64,000 bases of DNA from Kitasatospora sp. SUK 42 (lineage in GTDB: Bacteria > Actinomycetota > Actinomycetes > Streptomycetales > Streptomycetaceae), in assembly GCF_015776785.2 (NCBI RefSeq), contig NZ_LFMD02000003.1:645798-709797 (forward strand), given 5' to 3'. The notes below the pieces were generated by a model. It was given only the letters and a program-made list of their open reading frames with translations. It had not been told where the DNA came from and did no database searches. The translations under genes were made by a program, and so were the position numbers. Below, in pieces: positions 49,686 to 60,072 of this stretch (position 1 is its first letter; the number at the start of each line of letters is the position of its first letter).

Positions 49686-52600
49686 TCAGCCGCCGCCGTA
49701 GAACAGCCGGTCCACCACCACCCGGGCCCGCCGGGTGGTGCGCCGGTAGTCGTCCACCAGCTCCCCGCTGTGCCCGGCGCCGTACCCGAGGTAGCGGGCC
49801 ACCCCCGCCAGCTCCCGGGCCTCCCCCGGGAAGCTGTCCCCCGGCCGGCCGCGCACCAGCATCACCGCCGCCCGCACCCGGGAGGCCAGCACCCAGGCCG
49901 CATCCAGCACCTCCGCGTCCGCCGCCTCCACCAGCCCGGCCTCGACGGCGGCCGCCAGCGCGAGCCTGGTCCGGGTGGTGCGCAGGGCCGGCAACTCGTG
50001 CCCGTGCTGGAGCTGGAGCAGCTGCACCGTCCACTCCACGTCCGCCAGCCCGCCCCGACCGATCTTGGTGTGGGTGGTCGGGTCGGCGCCGCGCGGCAGC
50101 CGCTCGGCCTCGATCCGCGCCTTGATCCGGCGGATCTCCACCAGGTCCCGCTCCGGCACCCCGGTGCCCGGGTAGCGCAGCGGGTCGATCAACCCCCGGA
50201 ACCGCACCCCCAGTTCCTCGTCCCCCGCCACCGGCTCGGCCCGCAGCAGCGCCTGGCTCTCCCAGGCGTGCGACCAGCGCCGGTAGTACGCCGCGTACGA
50301 GGCGAGGCTGCGCACCAGCGGACCGCTGCGCCCCTCCGGCCGCAGGTCGGCGTCGACCAGCAGCGGCGGCTCGGTGGACGGCGCGCCCAGCAGGGTCCGC
50401 AGCTGGTGGCAGACCGCCTGGGCGGCCCGGGCCGCCTCCTGCTCCAGCGAGCCGAGCAGCGGCTCGTGGACGAAGAGCACGTCCGCGTCCGAGCCGTAGC
50501 CCAGCTCGTGGCCGCCGAAGCGGCCCATCGCGATCACCGCGATCCGGGTCGGCAGGTCCCCGTTCTCGGCCTCCCAGCCGGCGACGCAGGCGTTCAGCGC
50601 GCCCTGCAGGGTGGCGGCGTTGAGCGCGGTCAACGCCTCCCCCGCGACGTCCAGCGCCTCCCCCGGGGTCTCCCCGAGCCGGCCCAGCACGTCCGCGGCG
50701 GCCGTACGGAACAGCTCCCGGCGGCGCACCGAGCGGGCGGAGGCCACGGCGGCGGCAGTGGACCCGGCCCGGCGGACGGCGGCCAGGATCTCCGACTGGA
50801 GGGCCGCCCGGCCGCGCGGCACCAGGCCCTGCGGGTCGCCCAGCATCGCCACCGCCTCGGGGGCGCGCAGCAGCAGGTCGGGGGCGAGGCGGCCGGCCGA
50901 CAGCACCCGGGCGAGTTGCTCGGCGGCGGCGCTCTCGTCCCGCAGCAGCCGCAGGTACCAGGGGGTACGGCCGAGCGCGTCGGAGACCAGGCGGAAGTTG
51001 AGCAGCCCGGCGTCCGGGTCGGCCGAGTCGGCGAACCAGCCGAGCAGCACCGGCAGCAGGGTGCGCTGGATCGCCGCCTTGCGGCTCACCCCGGAGGCGA
51101 GCGCGCTGATGTGCCGCAGCGCCGCGGCCGGGTCCGCGTAGCCGAGCGCCTCCAGCCGGGCCCGGGCCGCCTCCGGGGTCAGCCCGGCGGCACCGGGCGG
51201 CAGTTCGGCGACGGCGTCGAGCAGCGGGCGGTAGAACAACTTCTCGTGCAGCCGCCTGACCTCCACCGCGTGCCGCTTCCACTCGCGCTGCAGCGCGGCC
51301 ACCGGGTCGGAGCGGGTGTCGTCGTTGATCAGCGAGGCGAGCGAGCGGGCGAGGCGGCGCAGGTCCTCCTCGGCGGTGGGCATCAGATGGGTGCGGCGCA
51401 GCCGGTGCAGCTGGATGCGGTGCTCCAGCGAGCGCAGGAAGCGGTACGCGGCGTCCAGCGAGGCGGCGTCCGCCCGGCCGACGTACCCGCCGCGGGAGAG
51501 CGCGGCCAGCGCCTCCAGGGTGTTGCCGCTGCGCAGCGCCGGGTCGGTGCGGCCGTGCACCAGCTGGAGCAGCTGGACGGAGAACTCGACGTCGCGCAGC
51601 CCGCCCGGGCCGAGCTTGAGCTGGCGGTCCAGCTCGGTGGCCGGGATGGAGTCGATCACCCGGCGGCGCATCTGCTGCACGTCGGCGACGAAGTTCTCCC
51701 GGGCCGCGGCCTGCCAGACCATCGGGGCGAGCGCCTCCAGGTACGCGGCGCCGAGTTCGGCGTCCCCGGCCACCGGGCGGGCCTTGAGCAGCGCCTGGAA
51801 CTCCCAGGTCTTGGCCCAGCGCTGGTAGTAGGCGAGGTGGCTGGCCAGGGTGCGCACCAGCGGGCCGTTGCGGCCCTCGGGGCGCAGGTTGGCGTCCACC
51901 GGCCAGATGGTGCCCTCGCCGGTGGTGTCCGCGCAGAGCCGGGTGAGCGCGGCGGCCAGTCGGGTGGCGGCCGCGAGCGCCTCCTGCTCGCCCACGCCCT
52001 CGCGCGGCTCGGCGACGAAAACGACGTCCACGTCCGAGACGTAGTTGAGCTCGCGGCCGCCGCACTTGCCCATGCCGATCACCGCGAGCCGGCAGGCCGC
52101 GGCGGCCTCCTGGTCCTGCTCGGCGGCGAGGTCCAGGGCGGTCTGGAGGGTGGCGCCGGCCAGGTCGGCGAGTTCGGCGGCGGTCTGGGCGAGGTCGGTG
52201 GTGCCGGTGAGGTCGCGGGCGGCGATGGCCAGCAGGCAGCGGCGGTAGGCGACGCGCAGCGCGTTCGCCGGGTTCCGGTCGCCGCCCCGGACGCCCTCGG
52301 CGAGGGCGCGGCGGAAGTCCTCCGGACCGGGGTGCATGTCGCGCAGTTCGAAGGTGACCAGCACGTGCCAGTCGTGCGGGTGCCGGGCCAGGTGCTCGCC
52401 GAGCGCGGTGGAGACGCCGAGCACGCCGAGCAGCCGGTCGCGCAGCGGCTTGGAGGTGGTGAGGGTGTCGCGCAGGGTGTGCCGGTCGGCCTCGTCGGCG
52501 GCCTCCAGCAGGCGGGCCAGGCCCAGCAGCGCGAGGTCGGGGTCGGCGGTGGCGCCGAGCGCGTCCAGCAGCACCGGGTCGTCGGCCAGGCCCTCCAGCT

Positions 52601-52712
52601 CCGGGCCCTCCAGCAGCCGCACCGCCTGCGCGGGGTCGGTGAACCCGCGCCGGACCAGCCGCATCTCCGGCCGGCTGATCCGGCCCCCGGCCCGCTGCTC
52701 CTCGACCGCCAT
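49686..52712 (-). CDS. glnE: Bifunctional glutamine synthetase adenylyltransferase/deadenylylase
   Basis: 1,008 residues with the two-headed GlnE layout. The N-terminal nucleotidyltransferase domain has GMGKCGGRELNYVSDVDVVF, the C-terminal one AMGRFGGHELGYGSDADVLF; each carries the Asp-x-Asp metal site. GlnE-type HD-like helical domains follow each. It adds or removes AMP at the regulatory Tyr of type I glutamine synthetase, controlling nitrogen assimilation; the target Tyr is present in the glnA at 1-1201. ATG 52712 has GGAGGGG at five bases and is preferred over ATG 52724. It ends 65 bases from the bidirectional terminator. Confidence 0.96.
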   Translation of the reverse strand: MAVEEQRAGGRISRPEMRLVRRGFTDPAQAVRLLEGPELEGLADDPVLLDALGATADPDLALLGLARLLEAADEADRHTLRDTLTTSKPLRDRLLGVLGVSTALGEHLARHPHDWHVLVTFELRDMHPGPEDFRRALAEGVRGGDRNPANALRVAYRRCLLAIAARDLTGTTDLAQTAAELADLAGATLQTALDLAAEQDQEAAAACRLAVIGMGKCGGRELNYVSDVDVVFVAEPREGVGEQEALAAATRLAAALTRLCADTTGEGTIWPVDANLRPEGRNGPLVRTLASHLAYYQRWAKTWEFQALLKARPVAGDAELGAAYLEALAPMVWQAAARENFVADVQQMRRRVIDSIPATELDRQLKLGPGGLRDVEFSVQLLQLVHGRTDPALRSGNTLEALAALSRGGYVGRADAASLDAAYRFLRSLEHRIQLHRLRRTHLMPTAEEDLRRLARSLASLINDDTRSDPVAALQREWKRHAVEVRRLHEKLFYRPLLDAVAELPPGAAGLTPEAARARLEALGYADPAAALRHISALASGVSRKAAIQRTLLPVLLGWFADSADPDAGLLNFRLVSDALGRTPWYLRLLRDESAAAEQLARVLSAGRLAPDLLLRAPEAVAMLGDPQGLVPRGRAALQSEILAAVRRAGSTAAAVASARSVRRRELFRTAAADVLGRLGETPGEALDVAGEALTALNAATLQGALNACVAGWEAENGDLPTRIAVIAMGRFGGHELGYGSDADVLFVHEPLLGSLEQEAARAAQAVCHQLRTLLGAPSTEPPLLVDADLRPEGRSGPLVRSLASYAAYYRRWSHAWESQALLRAEPVAGDEELGVRFRGLIDPLRYPGTGVPERDLVEIRRIKARIEAERLPRGADPTTHTKIGRGGLADVEWTVQLLQLQHGHELPALRTTRTRLALAAAVEAGLVEAADAEVLDAAWVLASRVRAAVMLVRGRPGDSFPGEARELAGVARYLGYGAGHSGELVDDYRRTTRRARVVVDRLFYGGG

Positions 52713-52895
52713 CGGCCCCTCCATCCGTCCGCCCCAGCAGGTTACGCGCCCGTGCGGCGCCGTGCCGGGCGTGACCGGCGGATGGACCGGTCGGATCGCG
52801 GCGGGAGGCCACCGCCCTCGAAGCGCACCGCTTCGTCGCGGATCCTTCACATTCCGCCGTCAGGGGGCGGCCCAGCGGGATCCCCCGAACGGAGA

Positions 52896-52927
52896 CCCCG
52901 CCGTCGCCCGATCGGGCGACGGCGGGG
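52896..52927 (-). terminator. Terminator of the glnA2-type gene
   Basis: A perfect palindrome with 15-bp arms (CCCCGCCGTCGCCCG / CGGGCGACGGCGGGG) around AT, 20 bases past the stop of the minus-strand glutamine synthetase gene. Confidence 0.8.
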
Positions 52928-52947
52928 CCGGGGGTTCGAACCGCAGC

Positions 52948-54309
52948 TCAGAGCACCTGGAGGTTCTCGCGCAGCTCGAACGGGGTGACCTCGGAGCGGT
53001 ACTTCTCCCACTCCTGGCGCTTGTTGCGGAGGAAGAAGTCGAACACGTGCTCCCCGAGCGTCTCCGCGACGAGTTCGCTGCGCTGCATCAGGTCGATGGC
53101 CTCGCCGAGGTTCTGCGGCATCGGCTGGATGCCGAGGGCGCGGCGCTCGGAGTCGGACAGCGCCCACACGTCGTCGTCGGCGCCGGGCGGGAGCTCGTAG
53201 CCCTCCTCGATGCCCTTGAGGCCGGCCGCGAGGGTGACGGCGTAGGCGAGGTAGGGGTTGCAGCCGGTGTCGAGGGAGCGGACCTCGATCCGGGTGGAGC
53301 CCTGCTTGCCCGGCTTGTACATCGGCACCCGGATCAGCGCCGAGCGGTTGTTGTGGCCCCAGCAGATGTACGAGGGGGCCTCACCGCCGGCCCCGGCGGT
53401 GCGCTGGGAGCCGCCCCAGATCCGCTTGTAGGAGTTCACCCACTGGTTGGTGACGGCCGCGGTCTCGGCGGCGTGCCGCAGCAGGCCGGCGATGAAGGAG
53501 CGGCCGACCTTGGACAGCTGGTACTCGGCGCCGGACTCGTGGAAGGCGTTGCGGTCGCCCTCGAACAGCGAGACGTGGGTGTGCATGCCGCTGCCGGGGT
53601 GCTCGGAGAAGGGCTTGGGCATGAAGCTCGCGTGCACGCCCTGCTCCAGCGCGACCTCCTTCATGACCAGCCGGAAGGTCATGATGTTGTCGGCGGTGGA
53701 CAGCGCGTCGGCGTAGCGCAGGTCGATCTCCTGCTGGCCGGGGGCGCCCTCGTGGTGCGAGAACTCGACCGAGATGCCCATCGACTCCAGCATGGTGATC
53801 GCCTGCCGGCGGAAGTCGTGGCCCACCCCGCGCGGGGTGTGGTCGAAGTAGCCGGACTGGTCGGCGGGGATCGGCGGGGTGCCGTCGCCGGGCAGGTTCT
53901 TCAGCAGGAAGAACTCGATCTCGGGGTGGGTGTAGAAGGTGAAACCCTGCTCCGAGGCCTTCTCCAGGGTGCGCTTGAGCACGAACCGGGGGTCGGCGTA
54001 CGAGGGCGAGCCGTCCGGCATCAGGATGTCGCAGAACATCCGGGCGGTGCCGGGGATCTCCGAGCGCCACGGCAGGATCTGGAAGGTGGTCGGGTCCGGC
54101 TTGGCGATCATGTCGGACTCGTAGACCCGGGCGAAGCCCTCGATCGCCGACCCGTCGAAGCCGATGCCCTCCTCGAACGCCTGCTCCAGCTCGGCCGGCG
54201 CCACCGCGACCGACTTCAGGAACCCCAGCACGTCGGTGAACCACAGCCGGACGAACCGGATGTCACGCTCTTCGAGCGTCCGAAGCACGAACTGCTGCTG
54301 CTTGCCCAT
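52948..54309 (-). CDS. glnA2: Glutamine synthetase-like enzyme, GlnA2 type (gamma-glutamylpolyamine synthetase family)
   Basis: 453 residues of a type I glutamine synthetase fold. Visible are FDGSAIEGFARVYESD, the glutamate/metal motif YTHPEIEFFLL, the ATP signature KPFSEHPGSGMHTHVSLF, NRSALIRVPMYK and LDTGCNPYLAYAV. At the adenylylation position it reads DDDVWALSDSE with Trp instead of Tyr, so it cannot be adenylylated by GlnE. In Streptomyces coelicolor the homologue in this neighbourhood (GlnA2) glutamylates polyamines rather than ammonia; the same role is inferred here. ATG 54309 follows AGAGGTGAG. It is divergent from nadE. Confidence 0.85.
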   Translation of the reverse strand: MGKQQQFVLRTLEERDIRFVRLWFTDVLGFLKSVAVAPAELEQAFEEGIGFDGSAIEGFARVYESDMIAKPDPTTFQILPWRSEIPGTARMFCDILMPDGSPSYADPRFVLKRTLEKASEQGFTFYTHPEIEFFLLKNLPGDGTPPIPADQSGYFDHTPRGVGHDFRRQAITMLESMGISVEFSHHEGAPGQQEIDLRYADALSTADNIMTFRLVMKEVALEQGVHASFMPKPFSEHPGSGMHTHVSLFEGDRNAFHESGAEYQLSKVGRSFIAGLLRHAAETAAVTNQWVNSYKRIWGGSQRTAGAGGEAPSYICWGHNNRSALIRVPMYKPGKQGSTRIEVRSLDTGCNPYLAYAVTLAAGLKGIEEGYELPPGADDDVWALSDSERRALGIQPMPQNLGEAIDLMQRSELVAETLGEHVFDFFLRNKRQEWEKYRSEVTPFELRENLQVL

Positions 54310-54484
54310 GGGGACAGTCTCACCTCTGCTCTTTACGCTCGTGTTACGCCCTGGAGGCTCGCGGAAAGACCCCGTAAAGCGATTGACCCCATCATGGCCG
54401 ATCACCGCGCGGCGCGTCAGTGCCGACCCCGCTCCCGGCCCCCGTACGGGACATCGCGTCAGATCGACGATTACACTGTGAGCC

Positions 54485-56239
54485 ATGCCCAATCTCCGTC
54501 TCGCCCTGAGCCAGATCGACCCCTGGGTCGGTGACATCGCCCGCAACAGCGATGAGGTGGTGCGCTGGACCGCGCGGGCCGTGGGAGCCGGTGCCCAGTT
54601 GGTCGCCTTCCCCGAGATGGCCCTGACCGGGTACCCGGTCGAGGACCTCGCCCTGCGGCGCTCCTTCGTCGAGGCCTCCCGCGGGGCGCTGGTCGAGCTG
54701 GCGGGCCGACTGGCCGACGAGGGGCTGGGCGAGGTTCCGGTGGTGGTGGGCTACCTCGGGCGCTCCGAGCAGGCCTCGCCGCGCTTCGGCCGCCCGGCCG
54801 GGTCGCCGCAGAACTGCGCCGCCGTGCTGCACCGGGGCGAGGTGGTCACCCGCTTCGCCAAGCACCACCTGCCCAACTACGGGGTCTTCGACGAGTTCCG
54901 CTGGTTCGTCCCCGGCGACCAGCTGCCGGTGCTGCGGCTGCACGGGGTGGACGTCGCGCTGGCCATCTGCGAGGACATCTGGCAGGACGGCGGCCGGGTC
55001 ACCGCCGCGCGCGAGGCCGAGGCCGGGCTGCTGCTGGTGATCAACGGCTCCCCGTACGAGCGGAACAAGGACGACCAGCGGCTGGAGCTGGTCCGGCGCC
55101 GCGCCGCCGAGGCGGGCTGCGCCCTGGCGTACGTCAACATGGTCGGCGGCCAGGACGAGCTGGTCTTCGACGGCGACTCGATCGTGGTCGGCGCAGACGG
55201 CGAGGTCCTCGCCCGCTCCCCGCAGTTCGAGGAGCACCTGCTGGTGATGGACCTCGACCTGCCGGCCGCCGGTGACGACCACACCGACGGCCTGCTGCTG
55301 AGCGACGGCCTGCACCTGGTGCGCACCGTGCTGAGCACCGAACCGCGGGCCGTGCCCGCCGGGGAGCCGGCCCCCGGGATCGCGCCGCGGCTGTCCGACG
55401 AGGCCGAGATCTGGGCCGCGCTGGTCTCCGGCACCCGGGCGTACGTGGCCAAGAACGGCTTCCGCTCGGTGCTGATCGGCCTGTCCGGCGGCATCGACTC
55501 GGCGCTGGTGGCCGCGATCGCGGTGGACGCGGTCGGCGCGGAGAACGTGCACTGCGTCTCGATGCCCAGCCGCTACTCCTCGCAGCACTCCAGGGACGAC
55601 GCGGCCGAGCTGGCCCGCCGCACCGGCCTGCACTTCCGGACCGTCTCCATCGCCCCGATGTTCGACGCCTACATGGGCGCCACCGAGCTGACCGGCCTGG
55701 CCGAGGAGAACCTCCAGTCCCGGCTGCGCGGCACCCTGCTGATGGCGATCTCCAACCAGGAGGGGCACATCGTGCTCGCGCCCGGCAACAAGAGCGAGCT
55801 GGCGGTCGGCTACTCGACCCTGTACGGCGACTCGGTGGGCGCGTACGGCCCGATCAAGGACGTCTACAAGTCGCTGGTCTTCCCCCTCGCCCGCTGGCGC
55901 AACGAGGAGGCCGAGCGGCGCGGCGAGGTGCCGCCGATCCCGGAGAACACCATCTCCAAGCCGCCGTCCGCCGAGCTGCGGCCGGACCAGAAGGACACCG
56001 ACTCGCTGCCCGACTACGACCTGCTGGACAGCGTGCTGGCCCGCTACATCGAGGGCGACGAGGGCCGGGACGCGATCGTCGCGGCCGGCTTCGACCCGGC
56101 CGTGGTGGACCGGGTGGTCCGGCTGGTCGACACCGCCGAGTACAAGCGGCGCCAGTACCCGCCGGGCCCGAAGATCTCGGTCAAGAACTTCGGCCGGGAC
56201 CGCCGTCTGCCGATCACCAACCGGTGGCGGCGGGGCTGA
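54485..56239 (+). CDS. nadE: Glutamine-dependent NAD+ synthetase
   Basis: 584 residues, two-domain NadE. The N-terminal CN-hydrolase (glutaminase) domain has the catalytic triad regions FPEMALTGYPVEDL (Glu), KHHLPNYGVFDE (Lys) and LAICEDIWQDGG (Cys). The C-terminal NAD synthase domain has the PP-loop LSGGIDSALVAA and LAPGNKSELAVGYSTLYGD. It converts nicotinate adenine dinucleotide to NAD+ with glutamine as nitrogen donor, in the cytosol. ATG 54485. Divergent from the glnA2-type gene across 175 bases. Confidence 0.96.
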   Translation: MPNLRLALSQIDPWVGDIARNSDEVVRWTARAVGAGAQLVAFPEMALTGYPVEDLALRRSFVEASRGALVELAGRLADEGLGEVPVVVGYLGRSEQASPRFGRPAGSPQNCAAVLHRGEVVTRFAKHHLPNYGVFDEFRWFVPGDQLPVLRLHGVDVALAICEDIWQDGGRVTAAREAEAGLLLVINGSPYERNKDDQRLELVRRRAAEAGCALAYVNMVGGQDELVFDGDSIVVGADGEVLARSPQFEEHLLVMDLDLPAAGDDHTDGLLLSDGLHLVRTVLSTEPRAVPAGEPAPGIAPRLSDEAEIWAALVSGTRAYVAKNGFRSVLIGLSGGIDSALVAAIAVDAVGAENVHCVSMPSRYSSQHSRDDAAELARRTGLHFRTVSIAPMFDAYMGATELTGLAEENLQSRLRGTLLMAISNQEGHIVLAPGNKSELAVGYSTLYGDSVGAYGPIKDVYKSLVFPLARWRNEEAERRGEVPPIPENTISKPPSAELRPDQKDTDSLPDYDLLDSVLARYIEGDEGRDAIVAAGFDPAVVDRVVRLVDTAEYKRRQYPPGPKISVKNFGRDRRLPITNRWRRG

Positions 56240-56291
56240 TCCCGAGGCGGGCCGACCCCGGGGTGGGGCGGCCGGTCCCGGAGACGGACCC

Positions 56292-57338
56292 CTACGACGA
56301 GTACCGGTAGGCGGCGGCCACCGCGAGGTGGTCGCTGCCGTCCCGGGGCAGGGTGCGGGAGTCCACCGGTTCGAGCCCGCCCTTGCTCATGATCTGGTCG
56401 ATCCGCGCCATCGGGAACGCCGCCGGCCAGCTGAACCCGAAGCCGTCCCCGGCGGCGCCCTGGGCCGAGCGCATCTGCGAGGTGACGGGCGCCAGGCTGC
56501 GGTCGTTCATGGTGCCGTTGAGGTCGCCGAGCAGCAGGACCTTCTTCAGCGGCTCGCCCTGGATCGCGTCGCCGAGCGCCTGCGCGCTGACGTCCCGCTG
56601 GTTGACGGTGAAGCCGCCCTCGGCCTTGAGCCGCACGGAGGGCAGGTGCGCGACGTACACCGCGACCGGGCCCTGCGGGGTGGTGACCTGGGCCCGGAAC
56701 GCCCTGGTCCAGCCGATCTTCAGGTCCACCGGGGAGACCTCGCCGATCGGGTACTTCGACCAGAGGCCGACCGTCCCCTCCACCGTGTGGTACGGGTACG
56801 CCCCGGCGAGGCCGTTCTCGTACGAGCGCAGCTGCTTGCCGGCCAGCTCCTGGAGGGCGACGATCTGGGCGTCGGAGGCGATCAGGCCGCGGATGGTGGC
56901 CTGCACGTCGGTGTTGGCGGCGGCGACGTTGTGGCTGACCACCGTCCAGTCGCCCTTGCCGCCGCTCTTGTCGGTGAGCAGCCCGCCGAACAGGTTGGCC
57001 CACAGCACGGCGGGCAGCAGCAGGGCGAGCAGCGCGGTGGCGGAGCGGCGCAGCAGCGCGGGCACCAGCAGCACCGGGACGGCCAGGCCCAGCCAGGGCA
57101 GGAAGGTCTCCAGCAGGCTGCCGAGGTTGCCGACGCCGTTGGGCAGGTCGGCGTGGAAGGCCAGCAGCACGGCGGTGAGCAGGGCCAGCAGGGCGATCAG
57201 CAGGCCGCGCCGCCAGGGGCCGCTGCCACGGGCGTCGCGGCCCCAGTGCCGCAGGCCGAGGAAGCGAACGGGGCGGCGGTCGGACGAGGTGTCCCGGGAC
57301 CGGTCGGTGGTCCACTCGGTCCTGTCCGCCTGTGCCAT
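56292..57338 (-). CDS. Membrane-anchored endonuclease/exonuclease/phosphatase-family protein
   Basis: 348 residues. Three N-terminal membrane segments (GLLIALLALLTAVLLAF, FLPWLGLAVPVLLVPALL, ALLALLLPAVLWANLF) are followed by an EEP-fold catalytic domain facing outside: VVSHNVAAANTDV, IVALQELAG (metal Glu), GDLNGTMND and DGSDHLAVAAA (catalytic Asp/His). Substrate may be nucleic acid or a phosphoester lipid; it is not determined. ATG 57338. It is convergent with nadE. Confidence 0.88.
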   Translation of the reverse strand: MAQADRTEWTTDRSRDTSSDRRPVRFLGLRHWGRDARGSGPWRRGLLIALLALLTAVLLAFHADLPNGVGNLGSLLETFLPWLGLAVPVLLVPALLRRSATALLALLLPAVLWANLFGGLLTDKSGGKGDWTVVSHNVAAANTDVQATIRGLIASDAQIVALQELAGKQLRSYENGLAGAYPYHTVEGTVGLWSKYPIGEVSPVDLKIGWTRAFRAQVTTPQGPVAVYVAHLPSVRLKAEGGFTVNQRDVSAQALGDAIQGEPLKKVLLLGDLNGTMNDRSLAPVTSQMRSAQGAAGDGFGFSWPAAFPMARIDQIMSKGGLEPVDSRTLPRDGSDHLAVAAAYRYSS

Positions 57339-57578
57339 GCCGTGGCTCCCGCCGCTCGTGCCGTCCGCCGGTCCGGTGTCCGGCCCGTTGGGGTACGGGC
57401 GCCGCGCCGGACTGGTGCCGGTTTGCTCGGATATCCGGCTCAGCCTATGCCGGGACAGACGTGCGGCCCCCGGAACGGGTTCCGGCGTGGCCCGGTTTGG
57501 TGAGCCAGGACACGTCCGGACACGATCGACCCGCTCCCGTCCGGGAGCGTCCGGGAGCGTCCGGCCGTGGGAGGGGCC

Positions 57579-58208
57579 TCAGCGCGGTGCGACGCCGTCG
57601 AGCACGGTGTCGACCAGTCGGCGGGAGAGGTCCGGATCCTCCAGGTCGGTGTCGTCCGACAGGATGCTGCGGTAGAGGATCGGGCCCATCAGCAGGTCAC
57701 CGAGCAGCTCCACGTCGAGGTCGTCGCGGATCACGCCCTCGGCGATGGCCTGGCGGACCAGGTGGAGCCCGACCTCCCGGCGCGGTTTGACCACCCTCTC
57801 CAGGTAGGCGGCGTGCAGCTCGGGCAGACCGTGCATCTGGCCGAGGGCGGCCTTGAGGACCCAGCGGGTGCGCTTGGCCAGGCCACGCCGGCGGATGTAG
57901 TCGACCATCGCGATCAGGTCCTCGCGGGCGCCGCCGCCGGTGGGCTCCGGCACCGGCTCCTCCAGCCGGCCGACCACGTCGACGAGCAGGGCCTCCTTGT
58001 TGGGCCAGCGCCGGTAGATGGTGGCCTTGCCGACGCCGGCGGCGGTGGCGATGCCCTCGATGGTGAGCTCGGACAGCGTGTTGCCGTCGGCCATCAGGTC
58101 CTCGACGGCGGTGAAGATGGCCTGCTCGGCGGCCTCGCTGCGGGGTCGGCCCCGGCGTACCGCCGTGCCGTGCTGCCCGGTCTCGGCGGTCGGCGTGTCC
58201 GTCTTCAT
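57579..58208 (-). CDS. TetR/AcrR-family repressor
   Basis: 209 residues. The N-terminal helix-turn-helix is LTIEGIATAAGVGKATIYRRWPNKEALL, followed by an all-helical ligand domain. It is encoded directly downstream of an MFS efflux pump on the same strand, and a palindromic site lies before the pump gene, so it most probably represses that gene and senses a substrate of the pump. ATG 58208. The two genes are about 200 bases apart, so they may have separate promoters. Confidence 0.92.
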   Translation of the reverse strand: MKTDTPTAETGQHGTAVRRGRPRSEAAEQAIFTAVEDLMADGNTLSELTIEGIATAAGVGKATIYRRWPNKEALLVDVVGRLEEPVPEPTGGGAREDLIAMVDYIRRRGLAKRTRWVLKAALGQMHGLPELHAAYLERVVKPRREVGLHLVRQAIAEGVIRDDLDVELLGDLLMGPILYRSILSDDTDLEDPDLSRRLVDTVLDGVAPR

Positions 58209-58411
58209 CCCCGCTGTCTCTCCCTCGCTGCCCCCGGCGTGAGCGCCGGGGCGTGTCCGTCGGTGAGTCCGCGGCGGGGGTGGGGCCCCGCTTCGGACCG
58301 AGGCCCTGCCACCCGGGCCCACCCGGGTGACAGGGCCATTGTCACTCAGCCGCGGTACGGCCCGGCCGCGACTCGGCCGTGGTTCGGCCGCGGCTCGGGC
58401 CTCGACGACGC

Positions 58412-60019
58412 TCAGGCCTCGGCGACCGCCGTCTCCCGGGTCCGGTCCTGCGGCTCGGGGGCCTGCCCGGCCGGGCCGCCCGGGGCCGCGGCGCGGCGCG
58501 GCAGCAGGAACCAGGCGACGAGGGCGCCGATCAGCGAGACGCCCACCGAGATCCCGGCCACCACGTGCATGGCGTGGAGGAAGGAGTCGTTCGCGGGGGC
58601 GACCAGCGCCTGGCCGCCGGGGATCCGGCCGGCGATGGCCAGGGTGGCCTCCAGGGACTCGCCGGCCTTGCCGCGCAGCCCCTCGGGCAGGTGGTCGAGG
58701 GTGTCGGACATGCCGTCGCGGTACACGGTGGAGAGCACCGCGCCGAGCACCGCGACCCCGAGCGAGCCGCCGACCTGGCGGAAGGTGTTGTTGACGGCCG
58801 AGCCGGCGCCGGCCTTCTCGCGGGGCAGCGAGCCCATGATCGCGACGGTGACCGGCGGCATGACGTGGGCCATGCCGCTGCCCATCACCAGGCCGAGCAC
58901 CACCAGCACCCAGATCGGCGTGGTGGCGTCGAGCACGATGTAGCCGACGAAGCCGATCGCGACCAGCACCATGCCGCCCGCGGCGGTGGCGGCGACGCCC
59001 AGGCGGTCGACCACCAGCCGGGCCCGCGGCGCGAACAGCAGCTGGGCGGCGGCCAGCGGCAGCATCAGCACACCGGCCTGGAGCGCGCTGTAGCCGCGCA
59101 CGCTCTGGGTGTAGAAGACGCCGAAGAAGGAGACGCCCATCAGCGCGAAGAAGATCACGCCGACCACCACCACGGAGGCGCTGAACACCCGGTTGCGGAA
59201 CCAGGTGACGTCCAGCGCGGGAGAGGGCGTACGGCGCTCGAACCAGACGAAGGCGACCAGCGCCAGGACGCCCAGCAGGGTCGGCCCCCAGGCCTCGAAC
59301 GCGGTGAAGTCGGCCAGCTCGCCGCCCTTGATGATGCCGTAGATCAGTGCGACCAGGCCGATGATCGACAGCAGTACGCCGACCGGGTCCATCTTCCCCG
59401 GGTTGGGGTCCCTGGACTCGGGGACCAGCACCACCATCAGGACCAGCGCGACGATCACGATCGGGACGTTGACCAGGAAGACCGAGCCCCACCAGAAGTG
59501 CTCGATCAGCAGGCCGCCGGTGATCGGGCCGATGGCGATGGCCAGGCCGACCGCGCCGGCCCAGATGCCGATCGCCTTGGGCTGCTCGGAGCGCTCGAAG
59601 ACGTTCATGATGATCGCCAGCGTGGCGGGCATCGCGAGCGCGCCGCCGATGCCCATCACGGCGCGGTAGCCGATGAGTTCACCGGGCGAGGAGGCCATCG
59701 CGGAGAGCAGCGAGGCGATGCCGAAGACCACCATGCCGCCCAGCAGCGCCCGCTTGCGGCCGAAGCGGTCGCCGAGCAGGCCCGAGGTGAAGAGCAGCCC
59801 GGCGAAGACCAGGGTGTAGGAGTTGATCGCCCACTCCAGGTCGCTCTGGGTGGCGCCCAGTCCGACCGGGGCGGGGGTCGCGATGGTCTTCATCGCGACG
59901 TTGAGGATCGAGTTGTCGAGCACGACGACGAGCAGGGCGAGCACCAGGGTGCACAGGATCGCCCAGCGCCGGCGGTGGATGGCTTCCGGCACGCGAGGTG
60001 GCGCGGCTGCGGTGGTCAT
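58412..60019 (-). CDS. MFS multidrug efflux transporter, DHA2 (EmrB/QacA) family
   Basis: 535 residues with 14 predicted membrane segments. Motif A is [13 protein letters not shown], motif C region [10 protein letters not shown], and the first helix [17 protein letters not shown] carries the Asp typical of proton-coupled drug/H+ antiporters. It exports toxic compounds or antibiotics from the cell. ATG 60019 follows GGGAAG. Upstream are three half-sites of a TetR-type operator, and the TetR gene follows downstream. It is not close enough to the RiPP locus to be assigned to it. Confidence 0.93.
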   Translation of the reverse strand: MTTAAAPPRVPEAIHRRRWAILCTLVLALLVVVLDNSILNVAMKTIATPAPVGLGATQSDLEWAINSYTLVFAGLLFTSGLLGDRFGRKRALLGGMVVFGIASLLSAMASSPGELIGYRAVMGIGGALAMPATLAIIMNVFERSEQPKAIGIWAGAVGLAIAIGPITGGLLIEHFWWGSVFLVNVPIVIVALVLMVVLVPESRDPNPGKMDPVGVLLSIIGLVALIYGIIKGGELADFTAFEAWGPTLLGVLALVAFVWFERRTPSPALDVTWFRNRVFSASVVVVGVIFFALMGVSFFGVFYTQSVRGYSALQAGVLMLPLAAAQLLFAPRARLVVDRLGVAATAAGGMVLVAIGFVGYIVLDATTPIWVLVVLGLVMGSGMAHVMPPVTVAIMGSLPREKAGAGSAVNNTFRQVGGSLGVAVLGAVLSTVYRDGMSDTLDHLPEGLRGKAGESLEATLAIAGRIPGGQALVAPANDSFLHAMHVVAGISVGVSLIGALVAWFLLPRRAAAPGGPAGQAPEPQDRTRETAVAEA

Positions 60020-60072
60020 TGGTCTTCCCGTCCGTGGTGGTGTGTCACTGGCGGGCATTTGCGAGTCGTGGA

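Noticed and set aside
52713..52850. An upstream extension of glnE to 52850
   Set aside because: ATG 52712 has an excellent GGAGG at five bases, and the extra residues do not look like GlnE.
48987..52988. A 1,333-codon plus-strand frame across the PAP2 and glnE genes
   Set aside because: Arg/Pro/Gln-rich translation with no recognisable domain; it runs over a terminator and two well-supported genes.
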